Shown: positions 51,017-58,878 of the stretch, piece after piece
How positions within the stretch are numbered: position 1 is the first letter of the stretch
How the letters are laid out: every line of letters begins with the position of its first letter
Assembly (NCBI RefSeq): GCF_022919135.1
Contig: NZ_CP095049.1
Span: 186,001-250,000, forward strand
Source of the DNA: Hymenobacter cellulosivorans
GTDB lineage: Bacteria > Bacteroidota > Bacteroidia > Cytophagales > Hymenobacteraceae
Length of the DNA: 64,000 nucleotides
Reading direction: 5' to 3'
Position numbers and translations under genes: made by a program
The notes under the pieces: generated by a model
What the model saw: the letters and a program-made list of their open reading frames with translations, nothing else
Databases searched by the model: none
Told to the model about the DNA's origin: nothing

Positions 51017-51307
51017 TTAGGCCATTTCTGCTTGAACGCGCGCTAAAATTGTTTGCGAAAGCGAAGTTGGCACGCCTTTCCGCCCTACGTGCTGGGACAG
51101 GAAGTCGATGAAAATCTGCTGCTTGCCGATGCTATCAAAGCAAGGGGAGCAATCTTCGGCATGGTTGACAAAGTATTCCTCATCTTCCACGCTAGGCTCG
51201 TGGCCTACGATGATTTGGTCGAGAATTGTATTCACGCGTTCACAATCGGCCCCTTCCACTTGAGAAGCAGCTTGCTGATTGGTTGATGTAGTAGCAGTGT
51301 TTTCCAT
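51017..51307 (-). CDS. Zinc-finger-type anti-sigma factor (ZAS-like)
   Basis: A 96-residue cytoplasmic protein. CERVNTILDQIIVG is followed by NHAEDCSPCFDSI, i.e. His-x3-Cys-x2-Cys preceded by an upstream Cys, which is the ZAS zinc motif of anti-ECF factors. No membrane segment is present, so it resembles soluble anti-sigma factors. It lies 21 bases after the sigma gene and presumably holds that sigma inactive. Its signal, possibly redox through the cysteines, is inference. Confidence 0.8.
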   Translation of the reverse strand: MENTATTSTNQQAASQVEGADCERVNTILDQIIVGHEPSVEDEEYFVNHAEDCSPCFDSIGKQQIFIDFLSQHVGRKGVPTSLSQTILARVQAEMA

Positions 51308-51328
51308 AACCGAGCCCGGTATTAAAGT

Positions 51329-51967
51329 TTATTCGTTTTCGTCCTCAACATCAGAGCCGTCGATATCGTTACCGTAGCCCATTGATTTTGCGTATTTTTC
51401 TAATTTCTCCTTCAAAAAATTGCGCGCCCGATGCAGGCGGGAGCGGACAGTCCCGATCGGAATATCCAAAACTTTCGCCATTTCCTCATAAGTAAACCCT
51501 TCCAGGTCGCAGAGGATAATGACGGTGCGAAAGTCAACGGGCAGAGAATTCAGAGCGCTGGCGACTTCATCACCGATAAGGTCGCGCACGGCCTGCTGCC
51601 GCATATCTGACGACGTGCTACCCGCGTCGCCTTCGGCCTCCACGTCTTCGGTATTGTAGTAGCCCTCTATTTCGCTGTAGTCAACTTTAGCGGGCTGCTT
51701 ACTCTTTTTCCGGAAGTCGTTGATGAACGAATTTTTCAGGATGCGAAACAGCCACGCTTTGGCGTTGGTTCCCTGCTCGAAGTACTCAAAGAAGCGGTAG
51801 GCCTTCAAATAAGTCTCCTGGACGAGGTCGTTGGCATCGTCCTCGTCGAGGGTGAGGCGGAAGGCAAAGTTGTACAGCGAATCGAGCACAGGCATCAATT
51901 CCGCCTGAAAACGGCGGTCTTTTTCCTCTTTGCTCAACTTCGGAACCCGTTCGGGAGAATCGCTCAT
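51329..51967 (-). CDS. ECF-type RNA polymerase sigma factor
   Basis: A 212-residue group IV sigma factor. Region 2 is at about residues 25-95 (DEDDANDLVQETYLKAYRFF, AWLFRILKNSFINDFRKKSK). Region 4 is at about 135-195 (FRTVIILCDLEGFTYEEMAK, DIPIGTVRSRLHRARNFLKE). The linker is long and acidic, as is the C-terminus (DIDGSDVEDENE). It precedes its anti-sigma and, oddly, gmk and nadD. A TTG-N19-TACATTTG promoter lies upstream. Confidence 0.94.
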   Translation of the reverse strand: MSDSPERVPKLSKEEKDRRFQAELMPVLDSLYNFAFRLTLDEDDANDLVQETYLKAYRFFEYFEQGTNAKAWLFRILKNSFINDFRKKSKQPAKVDYSEIEGYYNTEDVEAEGDAGSTSSDMRQQAVRDLIGDEVASALNSLPVDFRTVIILCDLEGFTYEEMAKVLDIPIGTVRSRLHRARNFLKEKLEKYAKSMGYGNDIDGSDVEDENE

Positions 51968-52019
51968 GGGCGCTAAAAGATTGCGGCTACGCTAGATTAA
52001 AAAATAGCAGCCGTGTAAA

Positions 52020-52049
52020 CAAATGTACAGATTATACTAATCCGCTCAA
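52020..52049 (-). promoter_or_regulatory. Promoter of the sigma/anti-sigma/gmk/nadD operon
   Basis: TTG (52047-52049), a 19-base spacer and TACATTTG (52020-52027) on the minus strand. The -33 end overlaps the stop of the upstream ligase-like gene. The leader of about 45 bases contains CGGCT-GCTA/TAGC-AGCCG pairing. Confidence 0.7.
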
Positions 52050-53329
52050 GAAGGGTTTTGTTGGACCATTCGAACCTCCCTTTCCGTGCTTACTACGAGA
52101 AAGCCGTAAAGAAATACGAAAAGGTTGAAGCCAATCTGGACTTCCAACAGGGAATCGACCAGCATGGCCGCCCCTAGTATCACGAGGAAATGCACTACGT
52201 ACGGGTTCTGCCGCATTGCGGGTTGCAGCAGAGGTGTAAGAAGAACCAGCAACCAAAGAAATAGTCCGACTAGCCCGCTGGCCACCAAGTAGTGTAAGTA
52301 CTGATTATGAATCATGGCCCGATGTTCGGCGCGTAGTCCATAATCCCGCCAGGAGTACTCCTGCATCATGGCATCGAAAGCATCGGCTGGGCCTACCCCC
52401 AGCCAGGGGCTACGCGCCGCCACGGCCTGCGCAGTTTGCCAGGCAGCCAAGCGCTGTGACAGGGAGGAGCTGTTGATATCGTGGCCTTCCAGAAACTGGT
52501 TTACATCGTGGAGAGAACCGCCTACCCGCCGCTGAATCGAAGGCAGGTTAGTATAAGCCAGATAAGGCACTGCCAGCAGGCAAACCAGCAGTGCCAGTCC
52601 AGCCAGTACCTGGCGGTTGATGACCACTAGCACGACATCGACGAGCAGCATGGCATAGAAGGCCAACAGGCCGGTGCGGTATGCCAACACGTGCAAGACA
52701 ACTGCGCAGGCCAGTACTGCCCCGCGGAGTACCCAGCGCAGAATGGCTGGAGCCTGCGCTTCGCGTTGGAGCAAAAAGCCAAAGTACACGGCCAATACCA
52801 GCATGATGCTGAAGTGGATATGGAAAATACGGGTAACGGAAGCTATGTTCTGGCCTGTTTCGATAAGGTAGTTGGCTTCTGTGGGGTTGAGCAGGTATTT
52901 CCACAGCGTAGCAAGGCCAATGAGTGAAATACCGATGGTGAAGAAACTGCCCACGGCGTAGCGCTGACGGGGACTGAGAGGAACGGCCAAGGAAAAAGCC
53001 AGCGGGACGCCCAGCAGCGGCAACTGGCGAAACACCTCGTGCCGCCACACGTCCCAGGCCGAGGTGTAGAAACCACTAGACAGGAGCAGTACATACAGCA
53101 AGGCCAGCCGAATAGCGGCTCCATTGCGTAGCCACCGTGGCACTTCCTGCCGAATAGCAGGATTCAGAAGCGCTGCTACCACGGCGGCCACGGGACTCAG
53201 GGATACCAGGGCCCGGGCGACAAACAAGCCCACTACCCCAGCCAAGCAAGCTACCAGCAGCAAATATTGGGAAAGTCGACCATCGTAGTAAGCGCTACGC
53301 ACCGTATTTCCCGGGGAGGAAAATGTCAT
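52046..53329 (-). CDS. O-antigen ligase-like (Wzy_C/WaaL) polytopic membrane protein
   Basis: A 427-residue protein with about ten transmembrane helices. Family blocks are AYRTGLLAFYAMLLVDVVLV, the periplasmic loop RSPWLGVGPADAFDAMMQEY, IHNQYLHYLVASGLVGLFLW and LEVQIGFNLFVFLYGFLVVS. It matches the protein at 24696 in the same blocks, so the two are paralogues. It lies 24 bases after the GT9 gene, which points to lipid A-core or O-glycan assembly at the inner membrane. Confidence 0.85.
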   Translation of the reverse strand: MTFSSPGNTVRSAYYDGRLSQYLLLVACLAGVVGLFVARALVSLSPVAAVVAALLNPAIRQEVPRWLRNGAAIRLALLYVLLLSSGFYTSAWDVWRHEVFRQLPLLGVPLAFSLAVPLSPRQRYAVGSFFTIGISLIGLATLWKYLLNPTEANYLIETGQNIASVTRIFHIHFSIMLVLAVYFGFLLQREAQAPAILRWVLRGAVLACAVVLHVLAYRTGLLAFYAMLLVDVVLVVINRQVLAGLALLVCLLAVPYLAYTNLPSIQRRVGGSLHDVNQFLEGHDINSSSLSQRLAAWQTAQAVAARSPWLGVGPADAFDAMMQEYSWRDYGLRAEHRAMIHNQYLHYLVASGLVGLFLWLLVLLTPLLQPAMRQNPYVVHFLVILGAAMLVDSLLEVQIGFNLFVFLYGFLVVSTEREVRMVQQNPS

Positions 53330-53353
53330 ATACAGAAGAAAGGCGCAATAACG

Positions 53354-54394
53354 TTAGGATAAACCAGAGGGCAGCGGGGCCCAGCTCAGGACTAGGTGGG
53401 CCACCTGCAAGGGCGCAAGGGCTTTGATGCAGGTACACGCCGCAGGCTGCTGGCGGCAGTCAGAGCAGTCGGGCCGGTCGAAGACCAGGTACTCGGCATG
53501 TGCTCCGAGCGGGGCCCATCTTCCGGGGTGGGTGGGCCGCATGGGTGGGTACAGGCCTAAGGCGTGCCGGCCCAGGGCAGCAGCCAAATGCAGTGGACCC
53601 GTACTGGCAGCTACCAACCCATCGGCAGCGGCAATACAGCTGAGCAACTGCGCCAGGGACAATTGCCCGGTCAGGTTGCCGGCTAGATAAGCAGCGTGTT
53701 CCTCAAGCCAAGTGGCCAACTCTTCCCCTTCCGCTACTGTCCCGGTAACGAATACCCGGTGACCGGCCTCATGCAGCAGCTTGGCCAGCGTGCCAAAATG
53801 GTCGAGGCCCCATTCCCGGGCGCTACCGCGGGAGCGAGGATGCAAAATGACGTTAAGTTGTCCGGCACGCCGAGCAGCCAGCAGCTGGTGCACGGCGGTG
53901 GGCAACGGCTCGGTAGCCTGCAGCCGGACCAAAGGCACCAGCTCGTCTAGCGCACCTTCCTGCGCCAAGCCCAGCGGCTGCAACAGCTTCACGTTCAGTT
54001 GCGCTTCGTGTAGTACCGAGTTGCGGCGGCTCAGCGCTACCAGGCGGTTGCAGGTAAGCCAGTGAATCCAGCGGTTGCGAGTACCAATGCGCACGGGAAT
54101 TCCCGCTTTTTGCGCCAGCCGGGCCAGCACCTTGTTGGGATATACGTGTACAATGGCCTCGGCTTTATAGGAGCGCAGGGCGGCTACTTGCTCAGCTTCG
54201 CTATGCTTGAGCAATTCGTCATAGTTCAGAAAAGCATCGACCCAGGGGCAGGCTTCGGCCACAGCCTGGGTGTAGGTGCGACCAATAAGCACTACCTGGC
54301 AGCCAGGCATGTGTTGCTTGAGCAAACCACACACGGGCAGCGTCAGGACTACGTCGCCAATGGCATCGGTGCGGCTGATGAGGAAGGTTCTCAT
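53354..54394 (-). CDS. Glycosyltransferase family 9 (heptosyltransferase-like)
   Basis: A 346-residue cytoplasmic protein. The GT9 start is MRTFLISRTDAIGDVVLTLP, then EAIVHVYPNKVLARLAQKAG, VILHPRSRGSAREWGLDHFG and the C-terminal donor-site segment DGLVAASTGPLHLAAALGRH. Family members add heptose or related sugars to lipopolysaccharide core. Near the C-terminus CSDCRQQPAACTC forms a small Cys cluster. The ATG at 54394 overlaps the GT2 stop (ATGA); the 28 codons upstream lie in GT2 and are not used. Confidence 0.9.
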   Translation of the reverse strand: MRTFLISRTDAIGDVVLTLPVCGLLKQHMPGCQVVLIGRTYTQAVAEACPWVDAFLNYDELLKHSEAEQVAALRSYKAEAIVHVYPNKVLARLAQKAGIPVRIGTRNRWIHWLTCNRLVALSRRNSVLHEAQLNVKLLQPLGLAQEGALDELVPLVRLQATEPLPTAVHQLLAARRAGQLNVILHPRSRGSAREWGLDHFGTLAKLLHEAGHRVFVTGTVAEGEELATWLEEHAAYLAGNLTGQLSLAQLLSCIAAADGLVAASTGPLHLAAALGRHALGLYPPMRPTHPGRWAPLGAHAEYLVFDRPDCSDCRQQPAACTCIKALAPLQVAHLVLSWAPLPSGLS

Positions 54395-55164
54395 ACGGGC
54401 TGAGTGGCGGAAGCCGGTTTGGTACGCAGCTTGGCAAATTTGAGAAAGACTCCCCAGGCGGAAATCGTGGCGATGCACAGCCCGGCAAATCCGTCGAGAA
54501 AACCTAGCCGGAAAAAGTAGCCGTGCACAAACTTCCAGACGGGTTTGAGCAGCAGATGAAACAGCGTAACCCGGGTTTTACCACGTAGGGCCAGCTCGGC
54601 GGCCGAAATGCTGGTGAACCGGTTGAGCTGACTTACATGCTGCTCCACGGAATGGTAGGAATAGTGCAGCGCGTCGCCGGCCAGCAGGCCTACCGTCTGC
54701 CCGGCGGCTACCTCAAACCGCTCGTGCAGCAGCAGGCCTACCCACTGCCCCAGGCGCCGGTCGTAGAGGCGCAGCTTCCGGTCGGGGTACCAGCCACCGT
54801 GCCGCACCCAGCTTCCGCAATAGTTGGTGAGGCGGGCTAGGGTGTAGCCCGCGTGCTGCCAGTTGGCCTTTACGACCTGAATGGAAGCCCGTAGCTCGTC
54901 GGTGAGGACCTCATCGGCATCGAGCTGCAACACATAGTCGTGGCGGGCCTGGGCAGTGGCGTAGTTTTTCTGCTCGACGTAGCCCTCGAAAGCATGCTGA
55001 ATAACCCGGGCCCCATGCTGCCGACAGATTTCCAGCGTGCGGTCAGTAGAAAAGGAGTCGACTACCACCACGTCGTCGGCCACATCCTGCAGCGCTTCCA
55101 GGCAGCGGCCGATATTCGCTTCTTCGTTGAAGGTGATGATGACGACGGAAAGAGAAATCAACAT
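54391..55164 (-). CDS. Glycosyltransferase family 2 (WaaE/KdtX-like)
   Basis: A 257-residue GT-A enzyme. The start is MLISLSVVIITFNEEANIGR, then VADDVVVVDSFSTDRTLEIC, the DxD-type metal site in YVLQLDADEVLTDELRASI, and a C-terminal hydrophobic segment (VHGYFFRLGFLDGFAGLCIA). It resembles enzymes that glucosylate the lipopolysaccharide inner core. The ATG at 55164 starts the canonical fold; 19 in-frame codons upstream overlap the divergent region. Confidence 0.9.
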   Translation of the reverse strand: MLISLSVVIITFNEEANIGRCLEALQDVADDVVVVDSFSTDRTLEICRQHGARVIQHAFEGYVEQKNYATAQARHDYVLQLDADEVLTDELRASIQVVKANWQHAGYTLARLTNYCGSWVRHGGWYPDRKLRLYDRRLGQWVGLLLHERFEVAAGQTVGLLAGDALHYSYHSVEQHVSQLNRFTSISAAELALRGKTRVTLFHLLLKPVWKFVHGYFFRLGFLDGFAGLCIATISAWGVFLKFAKLRTKPASATQPV

Positions 55165-55171
55165 GGGGTAG

Positions 55172-55179
55172 CAAAAATA
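55172..55179 (-). promoter_or_regulatory. TATTTTTG -7 element for the GT2-GT9-ligase unit
   Basis: An exact TAnnTTTG match on the minus strand, seven bases before the GT2 start. No good -33 element is seen, so it is a weak call. Confidence 0.35.
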
Positions 55180-55282
55180 CGTGTTCCAAACTCCCCTAGC
55201 TAACCTCACATTTAAACTCATCTTATCATCTGATGAATGCTATTTGTTACTTTGCATTCTTAAGAATCTTAACCGTTGTTCT

Positions 55283-55789
55283 ATGATCTATATTCTGTGG
55301 TCCTTTCTGAATCTAACAGCTTATTTGGTTCTGCTCTACTTATTTCTTCAAGCTACCAATCTGATAAGACAGCACTTTAGTCTGGGAACTGCCCTTCTTT
55401 TCTTTTTTGGTCTAGCTGCTATCTACAGCAGTATGTCTCTCAACTCACAAGCCTCGTCGGCGCCAAATCTCCTTTCTGGCGCATCACCTGATGCACCTGT
55501 AGGCAACGGTAGTGCTGTGAAAGAAATAAGTCTGGAAAGCAACACACTTTCTCTTGTCGCGGAATACTATAAGCAGGATTCCGTAATTCGGCCCCGGGGA
55601 TTGTATGCAGCCATTGCTGGTCTTACGCTTGGCCACCGGTGGCAGCCATCAGCAGGAAGTCTGACGCAGCATGGCAATCAGCTACGCTACCAGCTAACCA
55701 TGGTGCATGATTGGCGACTACTCGGCAATACCATTTATATCAGTCCGCCTCTCGTGCTAACCGGAACTATGTCTAAGCTCAGTCAGTAA
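55283..55789 (+). CDS. Unknown membrane protein, lower-GC than neighbours
   Basis: A 168-residue product from the ATG at 55283. Two transmembrane helices near residues 3-23 and 30-48 (FSLGTALLFFFGLAAIYSSM) are followed by a periplasmic or cytoplasmic soluble part with VAEYYKQDSVIRPRGLYAAI and ISPPLVLTGTM. I do not recognise the family. Codon and base use are visibly more AT-rich than flanking genes, which may indicate transfer. It stands divergent to the GT2 gene and convergent to ahcY. Confidence 0.7.
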   Translation: MIYILWSFLNLTAYLVLLYLFLQATNLIRQHFSLGTALLFFFGLAAIYSSMSLNSQASSAPNLLSGASPDAPVGNGSAVKEISLESNTLSLVAEYYKQDSVIRPRGLYAAIAGLTLGHRWQPSAGSLTQHGNQLRYQLTMVHDWRLLGNTIYISPPLVLTGTMSKLSQ

Positions 55790-55803
55790 GAAGCGGGCAA
55801 AAG

Positions 55804-55837
55804 AAAACCCCAACTAGCAATTGCCAGTTGAGGTTTT
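55804..55837. terminator. Bidirectional terminator between 55283 gene and ahcY
   Basis: AAAACCCCAACT pairs with AGTTGAGGTTTT (one mismatch) around a ten-base loop, with A and T runs on each side. Confidence 0.75.
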
Positions 55838-55862
55838 GGTTAGTGCGTTGTACGCAGAAGGC

Positions 55863-57182
55863 CTAGTAGCGGTACAGGTCCGACTTGAACGGGCCTTGTA
55901 CTTCTACGCCGATGTAGCTGGCCTGCTTGGGCTTCAGCTCATCCAGCTCCACCCCAATTTTGGCCAAGTGCAGACGGGCTACTTTCTCGTCGAGGTGCTT
56001 GGGCAGGGTGTACACCTTGTTCTCGTAAGCGGCCGAGTTCTGCCACAGCTCCAGCTGCGCCAGCGTCTGGTTGGTAAACGAGTTCGACATCACGAACGAA
56101 GGGTGACCCGTAGCGCAGCCCAGGTTTACGAGGCGGCCTTCAGCCAGGATAATTACTTCCTTGCCGTCGATGTTGTAGAGGTCAACCTGGGGCTTCACCG
56201 TGTCCTTGGTGTGGCCGTAGTTCGAGTTCAACCAAGCCATGTCAATCTCATCGTCGAAGTGGCCGATGTTGCAGACAATAGCTTTGTCCTTCAGGGCGCG
56301 GAAGTGCTGCTCGGTGATGATGTCGCAGTTGCCGGTAGCTGTCACTACGATGTCCGCTTCCTTAATAGCATTCTCCATACGCTTCACTGCGTAACCGTCC
56401 ATGGCGGCCTGCAGGGCGCAGATGGGGTCAATTTCGGTTACAATAACGCGGGCACCGGCACCACGCAGCGAAGCGGCAGTACCTTTCCCGACGTCGCCGT
56501 AACCGGCCACCACGGCAATTTTGCCGGCCATCATTACGTCGGTAGCGCGGCGGATAGCGTCCACGGCCGACTCTTTGCAGCCGTACTTGTTATCAAACTT
56601 CGACTTGGTAACTGAGTCGTTGATGTTGAAGGCGGGCATGGGCAGCGTACCGTTTTTAACGCGGTCCAGCAGGCGCAGCACGCCGGTCGTGGTTTCTTCG
56701 GAAATGCCTTTGATGCCAGCGGCCAGTTCGGGGAAGCGGTCCAGGACCATGTTGGTCAGGTCACCGCCGTCGTCCAGAATCATGTTCAGGGGCTCGCGCT
56801 CTTCGCCGAAGTACAGCGTCTGCTCGATGCACCAGTTAAACTCTTCCTCGTTCATGCCTTTCCAGGCGTATACCGGAATACCAGCGGCGGCAATAGCAGC
56901 GGCGGCGTGGTCTTGGGTCGAGAAGATATTGCAGGACGACCAGGTGACGTCGGCACCCAGGGCGATAAGCGTTTCAATCAGAACCGCCGTTTGGATAGTC
57001 ATGTGCAGGCAGCCGGCGATGCGCGCACCTTTCAGGGGCTGGGATGCACCGAACTCTTCCCGCAAGGACATCAAACCCGGCATTTCAGCCTCAGCCAACC
57101 GGATTTCTTTGCGGCCCCATTCGGCCAGCGACATGTCCTTTACTTTGTACGGAACGTACGTTTTCGTCGTGGTTTCAACCAT
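55863..57182 (-). CDS. ahcY: Adenosylhomocysteinase
   Basis: Splits S-adenosylhomocysteine into adenosine and homocysteine, clearing the product inhibitor of methyltransferases. The 439-residue product has the substrate region [40 protein letters not shown], the catalytic/NAD segment [20 protein letters not shown], the Rossmann loop [20 protein letters not shown], and the C-terminal [10 protein letters not shown]. No SAH riboswitch is evident in the short leader; there is a TATCTTTG promoter element. Confidence 0.97.
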   Translation of the reverse strand: MVETTTKTYVPYKVKDMSLAEWGRKEIRLAEAEMPGLMSLREEFGASQPLKGARIAGCLHMTIQTAVLIETLIALGADVTWSSCNIFSTQDHAAAAIAAAGIPVYAWKGMNEEEFNWCIEQTLYFGEEREPLNMILDDGGDLTNMVLDRFPELAAGIKGISEETTTGVLRLLDRVKNGTLPMPAFNINDSVTKSKFDNKYGCKESAVDAIRRATDVMMAGKIAVVAGYGDVGKGTAASLRGAGARVIVTEIDPICALQAAMDGYAVKRMENAIKEADIVVTATGNCDIITEQHFRALKDKAIVCNIGHFDDEIDMAWLNSNYGHTKDTVKPQVDLYNIDGKEVIILAEGRLVNLGCATGHPSFVMSNSFTNQTLAQLELWQNSAAYENKVYTLPKHLDEKVARLHLAKIGVELDELKPKQASYIGVEVQGPFKSDLYRY

Positions 57183-57210
57183 GATGCAGAAGATATTTGC
57201 GATTCAACCA

Positions 57211-57218
57211 CAAAGATA
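57211..57218 (-). promoter_or_regulatory. TATCTTTG -7 element for ahcY
   Basis: An exact TAnnTTTG match on the minus strand, 28 bases before the ahcY start. A -33 TTTG at the right spacing is not seen. Confidence 0.5.
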
Positions 57219-57247
57219 CGGTTTTTGTTCGCGGGGTTATAAACCGC

Positions 57248-57277
57248 AAAAAAGCCCGGACCTGAGAGGTCCGAGCT
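57248..57277 (-). terminator. Terminator of the DUF4397 lipoprotein gene
   Basis: AGCTCGGACCT pairs with AGGTCCGGGCT (one G-T pair) on the minus strand around a CTC loop, followed by TTTTTTG. It lies about 30 bases after the stop at 57308. Confidence 0.8.
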
Positions 57278-57307
57278 TTCCGTTTCGAGGTCGGGTATAA
57301 CCCTAAC

Positions 57308-58054
57308 CTAGTTATTTTGCATGAGCACGGCGCGGGGCTTGCGCTCGGGGTCGAGGTTGTTGGCGTCGCCGCGTACTACGACCGTGTAGATTTTACCAGC
57401 TTCGTAAGTTTTGGTACCCGTGCCAGTGCCGCTGCCGTCACCTACCTGGTACACGGGCAAGCTGGGGTTACCGGCCGATACAGCCAGGTTCAGTGGTCCA
57501 GGGTTGATTTCAATAAAGTTGGAAACACCGGGGAAGGCTACATCCGGGATAATATCCGAGTAGCCCACGGCCAGCTGCTGGCTCAGGCGCAACGGACCAG
57601 TGGTGGCCAAGGCCAGGTTTACCAGACGAATCTTGGCTTTGTTGGCCGCTGGGGCCGTCAGGTCGTCGGGAGCTATTAGCCCGGCACCGTTGACGGTAGC
57701 GCTGGGCGTATACAAGAAGTAAGAATAGCTCTTATTATTCTCAATTTTGTACGAAGGCTGCGTCACTACGTTCTGCCCCGAGGAAGCCACGTTTACCTTG
57801 AAAATCTGGTCCCCGGTATTGAGGTTGGTGTAAGAGCTGTTTTGACCGTACGCTAGCGAGGCTTTTTCGGCGTCGCCGGCCAGTACCTTCACGGGTACGT
57901 TGATGCCGGCAGCACCATTTACCACTACGACGCGGCCTTGCTCGGGAGCGGGAGTTGCAGAATCTTCGTCATCGCCGCAGCCAGTAAAAGCCAATGCAGC
58001 AGGGATAACCGCCCAAATAAAACGGCGCTGCAGGATGTTTAATGAGGTTTTCAT
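57308..58054 (-). CDS. DUF4397 lipoprotein
   Basis: A 248-residue lipoprotein. The N-terminal signal ends in the lipobox AFTGC (near residue 25), followed by the acidic GDDEDS expected for surface export in this phylum. Two beta-rich DUF4397-type segments follow (RVVVVNGAAGINVPVKVLAG, then KIRLVNLALATTGPLRLS). The role of the family is unknown. The ATG at 58054 begins the signal peptide; the longer frame upstream is rejected. No partner gene is evident. Confidence 0.82.
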   Translation of the reverse strand: MKTSLNILQRRFIWAVIPAALAFTGCGDDEDSATPAPEQGRVVVVNGAAGINVPVKVLAGDAEKASLAYGQNSSYTNLNTGDQIFKVNVASSGQNVVTQPSYKIENNKSYSYFLYTPSATVNGAGLIAPDDLTAPAANKAKIRLVNLALATTGPLRLSQQLAVGYSDIIPDVAFPGVSNFIEINPGPLNLAVSAGNPSLPVYQVGDGSGTGTGTKTYEAGKIYTVVVRGDANNLDPERKPRAVLMQNN

Positions 58055-58199
58055 AAGCAGAGAAAGGAAGGTAGGTGCAAATTCAACTGCCGACAGAACG
58101 TAAGACCAATGCCTTTTGTTGGATGGGGGCAATAAACTTTTCTAGACGAATAGGATTTTTTCCTCGACCAACGGCCTAGTAGTCTATTGTACAGAGCGC

Positions 58200-58207
58200 T
58201 ATATTTG
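58200..58207 (+). promoter_or_regulatory. TATATTTG -7 element before the 58240 gene
   Basis: An exact TAnnTTTG match, 32 bases upstream of the ATG at 58240. No -33 element at normal spacing. Confidence 0.45.
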
Positions 58208-58239
58208 CATTCACGCCTATTCTACCTTTGCAACCCTCC

Positions 58240-58845
58240 ATGTCGCTTCTTCGTCGCACCACTATTGTGCTAGGCCTCTCTTTGTCTTCGCTGACCGGAT
58301 TTGCCCAGCAGGCGCCTGCTACTGCCCCTCCCGTTATCCGGCTCAGCCCGGAAGATCAGGCCCGGGGTCTGAACGGTCCGCAGCGAAACTTCTTTTTCGT
58401 GGCCGGCCAAGGCACGCGAGAAGAGGACTACCAAAATGCCGGCTTTTTTGGACAGCGCCTGCGCCCCTATCTGAAGGGCAACGAGGAAGCGCTGGCCAGC
58501 CTGAACAGCTACCGGCTGAACAAGTGGATGTATCTGGGAGAGCGGCTCACCTTTGTGGGCGCGGTGGCTTTGTATAGTCAGCAAGTACTGTCTGGCGATG
58601 GTGACCAGCAGTATTTTAAGAACCCCCAGAAGGTAGCTATTGGGGTGGCAGCGGTAAGCCTGCTGTCCAATATTATTATTACCCGCCACACCAACGAGCA
58701 TTTTCAGCGGGCGGTAGATGCGCACAACGCGGGGCTTTCGACGGCCCATACGGGCATACTGAACCGGCTGGCCCCGTCGGCTGTTGGTTTAGCAGCAGCA
58801 CCTAGCGGCCATCCGCTGCTAGCTTTGCGCTGGAACGTGCGGTAA
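58240..58845 (+). CDS. Unknown secreted or membrane-associated protein
   Basis: A 201-residue product beginning MSLLRRTTIVLGLSLSSLTG, a signal peptide ending at FAQ. A segment with PQRNFFFVAGQGTREEDYQN and two hydrophobic stretches (MYLGERLTFVGAVALYSQQV and VAIGVAAVSLLSNIIITR) follows. I do not recognise a family. An in-frame TTG four codons upstream is possible but the ATG is preferred. The next gene starts 33 bases downstream and may be co-transcribed. Confidence 0.75.
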   Translation: MSLLRRTTIVLGLSLSSLTGFAQQAPATAPPVIRLSPEDQARGLNGPQRNFFFVAGQGTREEDYQNAGFFGQRLRPYLKGNEEALASLNSYRLNKWMYLGERLTFVGAVALYSQQVLSGDGDQQYFKNPQKVAIGVAAVSLLSNIIITRHTNEHFQRAVDAHNAGLSTAHTGILNRLAPSAVGLAAAPSGHPLLALRWNVR

Positions 58846-58878
58846 GCCGTTCGCGCTGTTTTCCCGTAATTGCCCTTC

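Noticed and set aside
55863..57310. Possible SAH or SAM riboswitch before ahcY
   Set aside because: The leader between the promoter element and the start is under 30 bases, and the only hairpin nearby is the terminator of the opposing upstream gene.
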